A stretch of DNA of 64,000 nucleotides, from NCBI RefSeq assembly GCF_029227915.1, contig NC_079877.1:29599851-29663850 (forward strand), given 5' to 3'. Made by a program: the position numbers and the translations under genes. Of the stretch, positions 1 to 12,823 are shown piece after piece; the first letter of the stretch is position 1, and each line of letters starts with the position of its first letter. The DNA comes from Hydractinia symbiolongicarpus (Eukaryota; Cnidaria; Hydrozoa; Anthoathecata; Hydractiniidae). The notes under the pieces were generated by a model, which saw only the letters and a list, made by a program, of their open reading frames with translations, had not been told where the DNA came from and did no database searches.

Positions 1-30
1 AAAAAATATTTCCGCTGACTGTTTTTAACG

Positions 31-78
31 GTGACGAGGTAAAAACAGGTTGTGAGCTGTGCTTTTATTTCAGCTAAA
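31..78 (+). repeat. Diverged direct repeat, copy 1
   Basis: This segment begins GTGACGAGGTAA and ends in CAGCTAAA. It recurs at 636-682 in the same orientation with roughly 80% identity by eye. It is probably a fragment of an interspersed repeat. Confidence 0.5.
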
Positions 79-635
79 ATTGCCTAAATGCTCTTTTTTG
101 TTCATGCGTCAAGATGGTACCACAAGTAGCGAGGCGCACAAAATGTCGTAAATAAAGTACGAGCGAACCTGTGAATTTATCGACGGGCCACTGATTCTAT
201 AATAATAAACGTATTCTGTCTATACGTCCGCAAGGAAAAGACCTTTTACTGTAATATTAAATTTGGCAAGATTCTAAAGTTTATTAATTCAATGAAGGAA
301 CAGTTCGTATTAATACTTGGAGTTTATTTTTGTTTTGCAACTAATTTTGTAACAGCAGCCTGTAAGATGTGTTCTTGTTTACATTGACAATTTTGCATTT
401 CATGAAAGTTTATTTTGCAAAAAAGACTGATTTTTTAGCTAAACGGGATAACGAGATGTTGTTTCTTGTGATTTTATTTAAGCCGAAGCTGCGATAATTT
501 TTTTTAAAAATTGTGTTACGCCTATACGCATGTGCGACACAGTTTACATGTACGAAGCGCTAAGTCCAGTGTCACAGTTTTTTTTTGAACTTTCGCTTAA
601 ACCGCAAAATAAAACATGTTGGCCGATTGTGTGGT

Positions 636-682
636 GTGACGAGGTAACAATAGGTTGTAAACTGTGTTTTATTTTGGCTAAA
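636..682 (+). repeat. Diverged direct repeat, copy 2
   Basis: Second copy of the repeat at 31-78, beginning GTGACGAGGTAACAA and ending GGCTAAA. Differences are scattered point changes, so the copies are not recent. Confidence 0.5.
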
Positions 683-1159
683 GCAAGGAAAGAAGGAAAG
701 TTATTTCCTAAAAACTATATTACACACTATCTTTGGTAAAGCGTTCCACCTTAATGTGTGGGACATCTTGCTTATTAAACAGTTCATAGGGCGTTCAAAG
801 TCAGGTCAAAAGTAAACGGACCGAGATGATACTAAGTGGACCTTAAGCAAGGTAGCTGGTGTTACTAATGAAATTCATTTTTAAAACTTCCAATGAAAGA
901 CTGCTTTTTCAAATGTAAGAAAAGACGTTGGCCGAGATTGAGTAGTTTAAGGAGCAAAGAGAACAAATAAAAGAAGAAAAGAAAAAGAGAAGGAAAAGTA
1001 TAAATAATGGAAATAAAGAAACACAAAATATTAATTAAATTTGTTTTTTTTCTCCTCTAATCTAGTGCGGTAGTGATCAAACTTTTCATAACTGAGCATG
1101 CTCAAAATAATTATTTTTTTTGGTCGCACTAAATTAGAAAAATAATGTTATTGGCTATA

Positions 1160-1430
1160 ATATAAAGTAGCCGCGGGACCCAGTGTCGACACGCCGGGTT
1201 GAGCGCCTACGCGCAAGCATACAGCATATCACAGTGTCGCTTACAGTGTCACTAAAATCTTCCAAACGTTGAAGTTCAACCTACAGGTACCCTGTCATAG
1301 CAAAATACACTCAACAAGTTTTTTTGCTTTTTAAGGAATAAGTTACCGTAAGATTTCATCTCAAGTTATACCGGGATGAGCGCTTAGTACAGGTCAACCA
1401 TGTCGTACATCTGCGTCGAGTGCTTACATT
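1160..1430 (+). repeat. Interspersed repeat, related to 2320-2500
   Basis: Contains GGGACCCAGTGTCGACAC at 1175-1192, matched by GGGACCTGGTGTCGACAC at 2338-2355. A following GAGCGCTTA-containing segment is also shared in the same order. The sequence is more GC-rich than its surroundings. Boundaries are approximate and the family is not recognised. Confidence 0.4.
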
Positions 1431-2319
1431 GGTACGCTTTGTAGTCGTAATACCCTTTTTAAAAAAACATATCACAACGTTGATTTAAATAAAAACACAT
1501 GAAACAGCCTGTTATTACCCGTTCAGCTAAAACAAATCACTCAGCAATAAAACCAATAAACTTTAGACATTTGCCAAAGTTTATATTAAGGTGTAGTTAT
1601 CTAACTGCATTTACACCAAGAAAGAGTATTTGAAATTTTTTTAACAGAGATCTGTATTTAGCTGCTTTTAATTTTTAGTCAATGACTAGCTAGCTAACAG
1701 TTATTGATAATCACAACTCCCGTTGCAGTTAAGTAAAAATCAGATTCGTGAACAACATTGTACTAGAATGCCTTGTGTCTTCTCTGACATCGGGATGGTG
1801 ACACGAACATATTCGTCTCGCTGTCACGATATAAAAAAAGGACAACAGCTGCTGTAAAAGAGGTTGATTGAAGATAACACAAAAATAAATAATATTGACT
1901 AAGATAAATTGAATAAAAACCTTAAAAATAGCAATTTTAGAATGCTCCCTCAAAATCTACTATGGTCAAAATCTTTAAATTGGCGTGTTCAAGATTTGTA
2001 AATGGCTTAAAAACATGATGATATGTTCATTTTACCATGTACAAACATGCAGAAAATAAATATCTCTATAAATAAAAAGTTTTTAAAAAAGAAAAACGTT
2101 AAAAGGAGACCTACAAACCTGACACCATTACTTCCAAACGAGCGTAGTCCGACTGTAGCGTGTTTCCTCCGTCAAAATTTCGATGCCGCGATGAATTTGG
2201 AATGGTTATTATCTGATTGGTATACTTACAGTTTCCAAATGAAGTCAGTAAAAATCAGGTTCTGCAGGGATTCTCCGGAATAAATCTGCAGCGCAACCCT
2301 TTTGACAAAATACGGCTGT

Positions 2320-2500
2320 TATTAAATAGATAGACGGGGGACCTGGTGTCGACACACGAGATTAAGCTACAAGTAACTGCGTGATCCGGCATTTAATGCT
2401 CGGGTGAGCGCTTAATAAGAGTCTTAATCTGTGCCACCCATTCAGATGGAGCGTTTTAGTGCAAATATGCAGTACATATGTCGTAAATCGAGTGAAGCGC
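2320..2500 (+). repeat. Interspersed repeat, related to 1160-1430
   Basis: Shares the GTGTCGACAC core (2346-2355) and a downstream GAGCGCTTA-type segment with 1160-1430, in the same orientation. It is diverged and boundaries are approximate. Confidence 0.4.
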
Positions 2501-4402
2501 ACACAATATTATTGTGCTTACTGTGTAATTTATATTTTAAAAACAACTTTTTGGCAACTTTAGCTAAAATAAAAACATAGCATAAATCTTGAACCACTTA
2601 GGTTAAAGTGACAAAACCTGGCAAAGCTGTAGAATGTCTTAGTACAAACTCCTTCCGTGTAAAAAAAATGACGTCATACGGATCAGAAATGACTTCATAA
2701 AATGTTCTGCAAAACAAACCTTTTTGTTCCTGATCATACAAATATTCTGGTCTGCATTATATACATCTTGTGGTATGTATCCTTGGTAACACAAAAACAT
2801 TCATTAGCATATATAAAACTATTTTAGAAACAGAACAACGCAACAAAACTGTTTGACATTGACTTACTGAAAAAATAATTCGGAAAACAACAGTCATTTG
2901 GTCAAAAATGGCGGAAAATTCCAGAAAATTTAAATTTTTTTAATCCAATTTTTTCTTCTTTCTGAAATCTGTAATAAGAGTTGGGAAAAGTTACTGAATT
3001 TTAACATTCAATGTCATCCACAAAGAAAGATATGTCGAATTGAAATTACCGCTGGCACTTTGCCCCACCTACCTCCCTCCACCCCAGGTATAAAAACAAA
3101 GAATACGTCCTGTCGATAACCCATCCATCTAAAAGATCAGTCAGGAAATTTAGTTTGCGAAATTTTATTTTCTAAACAAGAATACATCCTGCAGGATGTG
3201 GCTATAAAATAAATATGAGTTAAAAATAAACCCCAAGTATCATAGGTTAATCGAGATTTTTCTTTCAACGAATCAATAAACTTTACGCCAAATTTTGTAT
3301 TACAGTAAAAGGTGTAGCCACCAACCAGCAGTTAGCATAAAGGAAGATCTGGAAATTTTGTTTTAGTCAACTGTAATACTTAGCTACTTTCCCGTTTTAG
3401 CCAGAGGTAGCTAACAGCTCTCCAAATAGCCTCCAGTTGCAGCTTAGTAACAATCAAATAAGTCAAAATAACATAAATAGAAATAATTCCAGCTAACATC
3501 AAAAGGTTTTACAAGATTAAAAAGTAAACAAAAACAGACTAACAAACGTCAACGCCACAAATTTCAAAATGGCCGAAGTGTCGCCAGCTTAAGTTGTTTC
3601 ATATTCCTTCGACCGTAAAAATCGGGTTCCTCCAGAATTTTTTGAAAAAAGATGGACGCAACCATCTTGAACAAAGTTTTAATAATAATAAACAATTTTA
3701 AATTTTCCGTGTGTTTGTTGTTGTTTTACTGGTTTTTTCCCATCTTAATCACATGTGCCTGTTGAAATTATTGTACAATCAGTGTTAGATCATTACATGT
3801 ATCTCCACTGACACACAGTGGTATATTAACTTGTGTTTTTTTATTTTTTTATTTTTAGTTTAAACATATGTAATAGGCAAATGTACCAATCAATCATTCT
3901 CAAAAACATTAAGGCCTAAAATACGTGTGTTGCTATTCTGTTTAATGCTAGAATAAAGCAATAGATTTGCGAAATTCCTGGTTTTTAAATATATATTTTT
4001 ATGACAACCTTTTACACGTTGTCTTTGACTGTTTGTGAAATCTACTAACAAAAACAAAAAGCATGCACAAAAAGAGGGGACTGCGGCAGACTAAAAAAGC
4101 AGTGATGACGCAACCGTTAAAACACACCTTATTACCACAATACCACAAGGAAAGATACGAAAGATAACGAGTTTGCAAAATTTGCCTATTAATGCGAGTT
4201 GTAAAAACTAACTTAAACCATCCATTTCCGTCGTTACATCAATAATTACAACTAATAGCTCACTTATCACAATTGATTGTGATGTCAATTGTTCCCGGCC
4301 AATCAAATTTGAGTACTTTTAATATGAGTGACACTTATAAAACGTTTTACATTAAAAACTATCAGAGGTAAAGAAAAAGTTGAGTGCAATACTCGTCTTC
4401 AA

Positions 4403-5631
4403 ATGATGTCAAACAAAACTTGGTTTATCTGTTTATTAACTGTATGCTTGACCTGGAAAAGTGTTGTAGTGAGTGCTTTTTATTTCTGTTCTAGTTATCG
4501 ATGTTATTGGCTGCTAATACGTGATTTTGTCAATAACGATGTATTCCTTCCTTTTAATATCATATGGTGAAGTTTGTCTCACACTATGATTGGCTAATCA
4601 GCATTATATATATATTTTCTATCATGAAATGAGTGCAATTTTTACTCAGTTTTAATTCTATTTTCAATTCTTCAGTATAATCCTCCTCGTATTTATTCTT
4701 GAATTGGCTAAAATAGCGGTCAAAAAACTCACAGTTTTTCCTGATTATTTGAGATTGTTTTCTTGAAAAATGATAACGTGTCAGAAGATTTATCACAGAA
4801 TAAAATAAAAAATAAGAAGTTGTGACACAAAGATGAATATTTAAATATTATGATTTTTTTGTTCAACACCTATATCTTTAAGCACTCATTTACAAGCCAA
4901 AGCTCTCCACCATAAAAATGCTCAATTCACCTGTGACTTATTCATAACACGTTGAAGGAGGCTTTGGAGAACTATCATGAAACAAATTAAACAACCATAT
5001 ACCACATATATTGTCTTGACATTTAATTGTTGTTTGACAAAGAACTTCACGAACCATGACTGATGTTGAACAATAATGTATGCTCGGCTTATACGATAAA
5101 CGTTACCACACTTCTTCTCGAAACATATCGTTCATTTTTTAGTTCTTGGATATTTTACTCGCCTTAAGATTCGTAAAAAACCTCATCCATGTGCGATTTA
5201 TAAAGAACATTGACACATTATTGATTAAAAACTAGTCGTTAGCCCGTGGAAAATCCACGGGTTCGCCCGTCCTTTTTATACCGCATTGCGTGCTTCTCGC
5301 TATTGCGCAGCTAAGCTACCATTTTGCGTGACAGACAGATGGACGAACGGACAGACGTATACGGGCATTATAATATAGATAATGTTTACTTTCTTTATGA
5401 TAATTTTTTTTCTTTCTTGTTTTCTTTTAGACTTCTGGTTGCAACAGTAAATATCCTGCCTGTGATATATTCGCGACTTGTCCAGGCCCCATAGCTCCTC
5501 TGACATATTGCCATGAAGAGCGATTGGATTGCTGTGTAAAATGTGCAATGAGGTGTCAGCATTCATCACAGCAGAACTGCTTAAACAATTGTAACAAGGG
5601 ATGTCCAAAATGTCCTATTCTGAGAGGCTAA
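4403..5631 (+). CDS. Secreted 12-cysteine peptide, two exons
   Basis: Two exons join in phase 0: 4403-4468 (22 codons) and 5431-5631 (66 codons plus TAA), giving 88 residues. Exon 1 starts with tandem ATGs and encodes a hydrophobic signal peptide (WFICLLTVCLTW core). It ends at a GTGAGT donor. The intron ends in a pyrimidine-rich tract and TTTTAG. Exon 2 has 12 cysteines in 66 residues, including a CC pair followed by CxxC and then spaced CxxxC and CxxC pairs, so an extracellular, disulfide-rich mature peptide is likely. I do not recognise the cysteine pattern. A protease inhibitor, antimicrobial, matrix or venom-type role are all possible and none is shown. The intron contains an interspersed repeat (5231-5380). 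The frame stays open past the donor, which would give an unspliced 4403-4570 alternative without the cysteine domain. Confidence 0.65.
5231..5380 (+). repeat. Interspersed ACTAG...ATATAGAT repeat, best copy
   Basis: Begins ACTAGTCGTTAGCCCGTGG. An imperfect hairpin follows (CCCGTGGA / TCCACGGG), then a GACGGAC-rich part, and it ends TATAATATAGAT. Related starts occur at 7749 and 43349. It lies in the intron of the cysteine-rich peptide gene. It has no coding capacity and looks like a short non-autonomous element of unknown class. Confidence 0.5.
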
Positions 5632-6034
5632 TATTTTGCTGGTTAATGTATATCTCACATTAGGAATATAGATGAAAAGCAAATACTTTACTATGTTTTT
5701 TTTTATATAAATATGATATAACAAAGATTAATCTTTCATAGATTTTCCTTGAAACTGCTGTTCTCCTCTGATCAACCTTATCGCGGTCAATTTAATAATT
5801 CATATATCAAGTATTTTGATGAAGAAAACGAAGCAAACATGTCTATGTTTTAAAATTTAGTATTGTTTGGATCAAGCTTAATGTATATAATTAATAGCCG
5901 TATTCTGGCTCTGTACGATGCTATAGCTGTGTCACGGACACACGAAACACGATAAATAATCCACGTGTTACCAACAAAATTTTATTAATATCTAGAAAGG
6001 AACTCCTATTTGTTCATAATGAGTGCCGCTAATC

Positions 6035-6326
6035 GGGGAGTTACAAATTCAGTAAGTTGGGGAGTTACGAAAAGAGAGTTGGGGAGTTAAGTCTACCATT
6101 TTAGCTTATGTAAAATTCTCCGTCGCCGAAACACCGGGAAAATATCTCAAAAACAAAAAGCGCAGGAGTATACTACCTCATCTCAAATTTTTTTCTTAAA
6201 CATTTAGTTGGCTCTAACTGACCGCTTTCGCAGGGGTTCGCTTTTATTTCAATGGTTTTTCAATCTTTAAATTTCAAGTTTCCGCCAGACATGTAACTCG
6301 GTTTACCGTAGAAATTTGTAACTCCC
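6035..6326. repeat. Inverted repeat with GGGGAGTT motifs
   Basis: GGGGAGTTACAAATT at 6035-6049 is matched in reverse complement by AATTTGTAACTCCC at 6313-6326. Both arms sit in clusters of a GGGGAGTT / AACTCCCC motif repeated two or three times. The spacer is about 260 bp and non-coding. This may be a small inverted-repeat element; no target duplication was identified. Confidence 0.4.
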
Positions 6327-7748
6327 TAACTCCCCAACTCGCAACTTCCTAACTTCCCGGCCTTGCAACTCGAACATTTCCTAGACTCATTCATAATTTT
6401 TCTGATAATTCAAAAAATAATCATTGGTCAAAAAACTGCTGTGGAAGACGGTAATACTTGCCTGCAGTGTTATTAAAAACTAATGGTGGTTGGTAAACCT
6501 CGTTCCCAGGTTTTTTTGCCTTCTTGATATGAGATATGATACCATAATAATGATAATTTATAATTTTGTAACACAAGGTAAAGGGAAATTTGACAAACAC
6601 ACGCGCTTCAAGAATCGAGAATTCTAACATTCTGAACAAGTGATATGAATTCTATAAAACAAATTTGCTCATACAAATTTAAGATAGTATACCTACAAAT
6701 ACAAACGTAGAGAAATTATTCATAAAACCATGAATAAGTTTGGACATAAACTCTTGACCACCTTATTCAGTCATACTTTTAAGCAGGTTTTAGGTTTAGG
6801 CGTTAAAATTTTACCTTTTCTTACTCTTGATGTGTGGCCGAAAGAACGATATTGAAAGTATATGTAAAGATAGCTTTTTAATTTAAGCGGTTGTGACCAC
6901 GAAGAGACATAAGTATTAAAATAGCCGCGTGTTGGAGGTAGATGAAACGTGGTTCGTAAACAAAACATATTTATCAAAAAAACTTAGAATGGAATTTGAT
7001 TAATTGCAAGCGATGGAAAAACGAAAATATGTGACACCTAAAATGTTATGAAACTTATTCACAGTCTGGTGACATAAAAGAAAGAAAATGTAAAATATCC
7101 CAACGAGTAATAAAAGTTCAAAGTTTCAAAGACATAATATTTAAGTTATGAACAGGAAGTTATTCAGAAATATACACTTGTAATTATTATCTGATATTTT
7201 GTACTCAAAGGGATTACGAAACGAGCTGTTGAACTTTGAGTTTAGTGAACTACACGAAAGTCGAATTCATGGAGGAACATTTTATAAGCAATGAGGACTA
7301 AACCAACGTCTTAAATCATCTTGTATTCGTATTGGCACCCACATATAACTGCAGACAACAGAAAATTATCTTACCAATATATCAATAACATATTCAATAT
7401 AAACAATTACAATGCTTTTAAACAAGTGTTTTAAACCTTTGTGACCTAGCTTTAGCTATTTCGTTTATTACTTTATAGAAATACAAAAGCCAGTCAAAGC
7501 GACAACAATGACTTTAAAACCTTTTTAGAGGTATTCATTACCTTTTGAAGGCTATTTAGTATGGTATTTTAATGATGAAGTCCCTCGTGTAATGCTGCTT
7601 CCTCATCAAAAAAAACTTATAATTACTGTTTGTTATATATTTGCAGACTGTAGATCTTACCGCCAAAGAACAATCCTGAAAAAGCAATGTATTTATTTTT
7701 GTAAAAAATCACTAAAAACGTAGCAAGTCATAAAGAAATTAATTATTA

Positions 7749-7842
7749 ACTAGCCGAAGTCCCATGGAATAATCCACTGAATTTGTCATCGAGTCCATAA
7801 CAATGGGTGCCAAAAAAAATCCCTTGCATTATTCTATATCTA
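7749..7842 (+). repeat. ACTAG-type interspersed repeat, shorter copy
   Basis: Starts ACTAGCCGAAGTCCCATGG, followed by AATCCAC, and ends near CATTATTCTATATC. This parallels the start and end of the copy at 5231-5380 but lacks most of its middle. Confidence 0.35.
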
Positions 7843-10800
7843 TAACCGCTGAAACAAAACCAGGGGCGTAGCCAGCGTCAGTCAGGCTCTGCGATCGACT
7901 GACCTACTTTTTTCATTTCAACACGTCTTTTTTTCCACCGCCACCGCCAACACATGGATGTGCGCACCAATGGTGCATCCGGCACAAATCTTTTCCCGGG
8001 CGGCGCACACAAGCTTCGCGCTTTGCACGTCGTTTTCGCAGGATATAACAGTATCCACTTTGTTTTGCAGGCTGAGGAGTTGAATTTCTACTTTGTTTCG
8101 CAGATAGTCTTTTTCGCAGGATTGCCTGCGAAAATTATGCCTATGTACGGTCTTGTGTCTTCCATTTATGGTCATTTTGGACGCATCCTATTGGCTAGTA
8201 AATCTCGCAGAGAGGTTAAAAATTCGCTCCATATATGGCTATAGAACATACGCAAGAATGTCAAAAAAAAAACAAAAAAAAAACAAGGCTAGCGAAGTTG
8301 TGAAGGTAAAGACAGCATGATGTTGCTGTCAAACGTGGATCCGTATTAAGCTTTATAACTTGTATAGAGCTTCATGAAAATTCTCTATACTCGAACCATC
8401 CAATTTTTGTATCTGTATGTAAATCTTCAGATTTGTTTTCCTGTGTAGAAAGCACTTTCAAGTTTTCAGTTAGCTAGCTATTCATCCTCTTCTGTAACTC
8501 TGTGTAGACAGCAGATCTTGTAGCTATACAGAATAAAGCTATTCTTATAAGCCTTTATAACAGTTTATTTAAAAGAAATATTTTAACTTTTTATCCTGAT
8601 TGTGGTCAGCTATGATTCAAGACGGTTTTAAATCAGAAGATTTTTCCTCATCTGCCTTCAAATAAAAACTTACAGCCTGTATCTACTTTATTTTGCGATA
8701 ATAACAAACATTCTGGGAAATTTAAACCTAATTCCTTCAGGTTCTTTAAGTTTGAGTAAAGCTACGTTAAAGCGTTCTGCTCAATATTTCAAGCTAGGTT
8801 GTCATACTTTATGATGACAAAGCAAAATAAAAGAAAAATGTAACGTGTGTATCATCTCGAAGTTGTTACTTTTGCATTAACCCAAACGTTAATTAATCAA
8901 TATGGTACTTCTAGCACTAATGACGAGACTTCTTCCATTTGTAAAAAGCAAAACTTTAACTTAAAATCTTTTTCGTCAAAGGGATTTCTAAATCGAACCC
9001 TATGAAACCTAAACAAGTTTTATCTGCAAGACCTTGGTAGATTCATTCCCTTCAGGTTTTGTTAACGGCATTGGGAAATATAATGTGGACACTCCCTACG
9101 ACAAGCTCCACACCTCAGTGATCACGATTATTCTTCCCATTGCAACTTGCGAGAGGACGTCTTAAGGTTTATTCATTGTAGTGAAGGCTCTCAGGTTTGT
9201 CTTTTTCAAAGGTCATTTTAAAAACCTTATGAACTTTCTCTTGATATATATACAGAATTGATAAGGTCAATGTTATGACGATGCTGACAATGTATCTGTT
9301 AAATTAATAATTGTCATGCTAACATTTTAAAGCAAAACAGATTAGCTTTATACATATCTTTGTTCTTCTCATTGCTTAAATTTAGTTGTCTGTAATTCAT
9401 GATTTGTACATTATTTCTGAAACATGATGAATCGGATCAAAGGTAACATATTTTTACATATTTTCCAAAAGTAGTTTAAAATTTTTACGCAAGAATGTTC
9501 CTTACTTAACTAATAATCCCAACTATGTCCATAATTTTAATATTTGTAACACGATGTGTGGAACGTATTATTAACACGAGGGTTTTCAATGATTTGTATG
9601 AAGGCATTTTGTCCATGGTTCCATTGCATTATATTTTTGAATTTTTTATTATATTTATGAAGAAAGAAGATTTTGATTTGGTTATTTTTCAATGACCTCC
9701 AATCTCTAGAAAACTTTATTTTGGTGCTAAATATGAAGAAAGAAGAATGAACATTCTAATTATTGCTTTAATAACTTTAGGTCTATTGTGCAGGTGGGCA
9801 TAAATTATTGTACCTTGACCTTCTGAGTGGCCTGGTTAGGACATAATGTTGTTCAAAATGTACGAGGATGGAGAACATCAATGACAGAGATCTTACTTGA
9901 GGCGTTTTGTAGTCCTCTAACATCAAACACTCAGTATGACAGTTAAGGCTCTTTTAGAAGATAAATTATTCACGGGAAGTTACTAAATATGGTCACAGAA
10001 AAATATTGCTTTAATTTAATTTACGTTCAAATGCACTATGAGTTATTCAATAGATTATTCCTCATCTGTTGATCTGTTACGTCAAAGCTTCATTCATTCT
10101 CACTCATTACATTCAAGAGTGAAACTTCACTGCATGATAATTCTGTACAAGTATCTTCTGGTGATGATTTTTCAATAATTTTTGGTATAATATAATATTA
10201 ACTATTCCATTAAGTCTTCTACTTCTAGTACACTTAATGTATAATTTATTTTCTATTACACAACACTCTTCTCACGACTTTATAGGGATAATCGAAAAAA
10301 GCAATTGAGAAATAAGAATAATAACGAGTCTGGTTCGAGTTTTAGTATCCTTATAAAAAAGTGTGCGTGTCTCAACGCATCACATTTTTAAAAATTGTTT
10401 CCTCAATTATTTTTATAAACAAAAGTTCACTGGTCGTCCCATTTAGCTGCTTTAAATTTGCGCTAACTTAGAAGCTACGTCTAGCCTGCTTTAACATTTT
10501 AATTTTTTATTGTGTCTTAAAAGCTTATTTATAGTAATTGGCCTTAGATAGGCTTCAAACTTAGCATGAGTCGTAGTCACAGATCGATAATATTAAGCTG
10601 CGAGTCGGTCTGCATTATGTTTGAAACATTCGTGGGGCAACGCGCAATATTCTGCTGTTTCCGGTCTGTAAAATTACTATGTAACGCAAGAATTTCAAAA
10701 TAAGCTGCCAATGGATAAAAATAGTATTATTGTGCTGGGAAAGAAGAAATCGATGTATCACTGTTTTAACCCCTTCTTCTCTTTCTTTTCTTTTAACATT

Positions 10801-11083
10801 GTATGCATCCTGATTTTTGTGATGCCAGATAGATGCTTTTATAAAGTATTTCCTAGAGATTGATCAGTTGTGAGTAGTGTCTAACAAAAGAAAGGCAGTG
10901 CAGTAGAACTTAGGCAAGGAAAACCACAATTAGCTTTAGATACATTGGCATATATTTATACTAAATGCTGTTTACAAGTACTAGTTGGGCTGTAAATTAA
11001 TATTTTAGAGGGTTCATCTATCGTAGCTAGCTAAACAGTAAGCTATTAAATTTTAGTTGAAATATAAGAAATTGTCACAAAAC

Positions 11084-11130
11084 CTAGCTATAGCTAGCTG
11101 GCTAGCTAGCTAGCTATAGTAAGCTAAGTA
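11084..11130. repeat. GCTA-rich simple repeat
   Basis: A run of CTAGCTAGC-type tetranucleotides around 11090-11117, grading into TAAGCTAAGTAAAG. It is self-complementary and non-coding. Confidence 0.7.
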
Positions 11131-11510
11131 AAGTAAGCTTAGTTAAGCAGTCTAATTTGTATTGCAGATTCTGGTCATTCCTACAGCATTTTTTCTTGAT
11201 ATTTTTTTGGATTTAAAAAAAAAGGTTTTGTTAAATAAACGAGAAAATACTAAAAGATTCTTTTGATTTCGATGCACCGCATATATTGTACATGAATTAA
11301 TAATAGTTATTAAATAATTAATTATGACCCTGCTGTTAGCTTTTTAGTCCATTAGAACCAAGCTAACTTCCTTTTAACCATAATCTTTAGTCAAGTGCTT
11401 TTAAACAAAATAATTATGACAAAAAAACAAACAACAACAAAAATAATAACAAATAGACATAAAATGAATTGTATTTTAGTTTTTAAAGAACATAATTGTC
11501 ATTTTCATCA

Positions 11511-12823
11511 TCAACACAAAATGCGCATCTCAATTTGACAACATACTTCAATCACAAAACACTGCATATCGTCTGCGCATGATCTTCTAGTGTTATCTCC
11601 TTCCCACTCAGAATAGAAATCATCAACATACCATATCTTATACACCGTATTTCTTTTAACATGCATATTGAAATCGTTGAATTCAATAAATGGTGAAACA
11701 CCATTAAACCCCGGCAGAAAATATCTGTCTGATGGAGCTGGGTTAGGGAGTATGATATTATCAGCTCCATCTGTGATGACAGTGTAGATTTGTTCTGGAT
11801 ATGCTTGGCAACCCCAACGGGAACCTTTCCTTGCACAATACGGACAACAGTTTAAGGAAGCTTCCCCAACATGATTTAGTTTCAACTTCAACAGTTTACC
11901 ACTCTCGCGAAAATGAAACATTCCAAAGCTGTCATCTCTTGTACCAAAACAAACATTGGTCGCTTGCAATTTCCAATTATTAACTAGGCGTATAAAGAAC
12001 GGAAATTGTGCTAAATGGTTTACAAAAACGTTAGGGGATGCGACGAAAAATACCCTAGTATCTTTGCTCAATATATGGGTAGATTGGGCATGTGCATCAC
12101 AAGAAATACATGAATTTTTGCAACCAACATTAGAAAACAACGTATTGCAGGAAACTGAAAATAACTTTGTAATAAATGAATTTATTTATTCACTTATTTA
12201 TTTTATATTTTGATTTTTCGCCATGTTCTAGCCCCGTTAAGGGAGTGCATATTTAAAGTTATTTTACCTACCATCCCATTGACATTTGAACCGTTCCATA
12301 CTGCTTCGGTGTTGACATTCGCCGTGTTTGCACATATTGTTTTGTTGACAAAATGAAATGATGGGCTACAAAGAAGTAAATAGGTATGAAACGCTTTCTA
12401 TATTTTAATAGTGGCGTAAACAACTTAAGATTTCAAACTACTTGACTTCAATTTAAAATGAAGCCAGGAGTTAATTTATTTAAATTTTAGACGCAGAACA
12501 ATCATTGTGAAAATATAGTTCACCTTAAATGTCAACAGATCATTTACTTCTGCCAGTTTTGCAATATGTGGATCTCTTTGGTTCTTTTCAAGAAGCCAGC
12601 AATCTCCCAATCCATCTTTCAGGCTGTTTTTCTTGTAGAAACCTCTATGACAACTATGATGGCTTTGGCATCTTAAAATGCAAGACGACTTCGTTATTTT
12701 TTGTAGATGTTTGATGATACTCTCATTTGGGTGTGGAATGTCGTATGCTACATCGTAAAGATTAGCCTTTGAACCAATACCTTTGATCAGCAGCAAAATT
12801 ATTGTCCATGGTTTTACTAACAT
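11511..12823 (-). CDS. Secreted PAN-EGF protein with novel C-terminal domain
   Basis: Three minus-strand exons join in frame: 12823-12524 (100 codons, phase 0 end, donor GTGAAC), 12365-12272 (phase 0 to 1, donor GTAGGT) and 12154-11511 with stop, 345 residues in total. Start ATG at 12823 leads a signal peptide (TIILLLIKGIG core). Residues about 50-100 are PAN/apple-like (SSCILRCQSHHSC, then GDCWLLE). Exon 2 is EGF-like with four cysteines (FCQQNNMCKHGEC, FKC). Exon 3 encodes about 213 residues with some 14 cysteines and aromatic stretches such as YKIWYVDDFYSEW; I do not recognise this domain. The PAN plus EGF module order and intron phases match the fibrinogen-type gene at 45213-46848. A secreted or matrix recognition protein is likely. 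The exon structure is inferred from splice consensus and frame and is coherent throughout. Confidence 0.75.

Larger units (their letters stand above)
1..4402. other. Intergenic, repeat-bearing, no gene recognised
   Basis: No convincing coding exon is visible. Open frames here are short, lack family features and often begin at TTG or GTG rather than ATG. The stretch contains diverged repeat pairs (31-78 with 636-682; around 1160-1430 with 2320-2500), annotated separately. Promoter elements of the cysteine-rich peptide gene that starts at 4403 may lie just upstream but cannot be identified with confidence. Confidence 0.6.
5632..11510. other. Intergenic, 5.9 kb, no gene recognised
   Basis: No exon with family similarity or good splice context was found. 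The stretch holds an inverted repeat (6035-6326), an ACTAG-type repeat (7749-7842), a GC-richer patch near 7910-8245 with weak open frames on both strands, an A-rich run near 8260-8285, and a GCTA-rich simple repeat near 11084-11130. The rest is AT-rich unique-looking DNA. Confidence 0.6.

Noticed and set aside
7918-8245. Overlapping open frames on both strands (85 and 96 codons) in a GC-richer patch
   Set aside because: Neither shows a known domain, signal peptide or good splice context. The patch has internal TTTTCGCAGGA-type repetition, so open frames may reflect composition. Left as unannotated repeat-like DNA.
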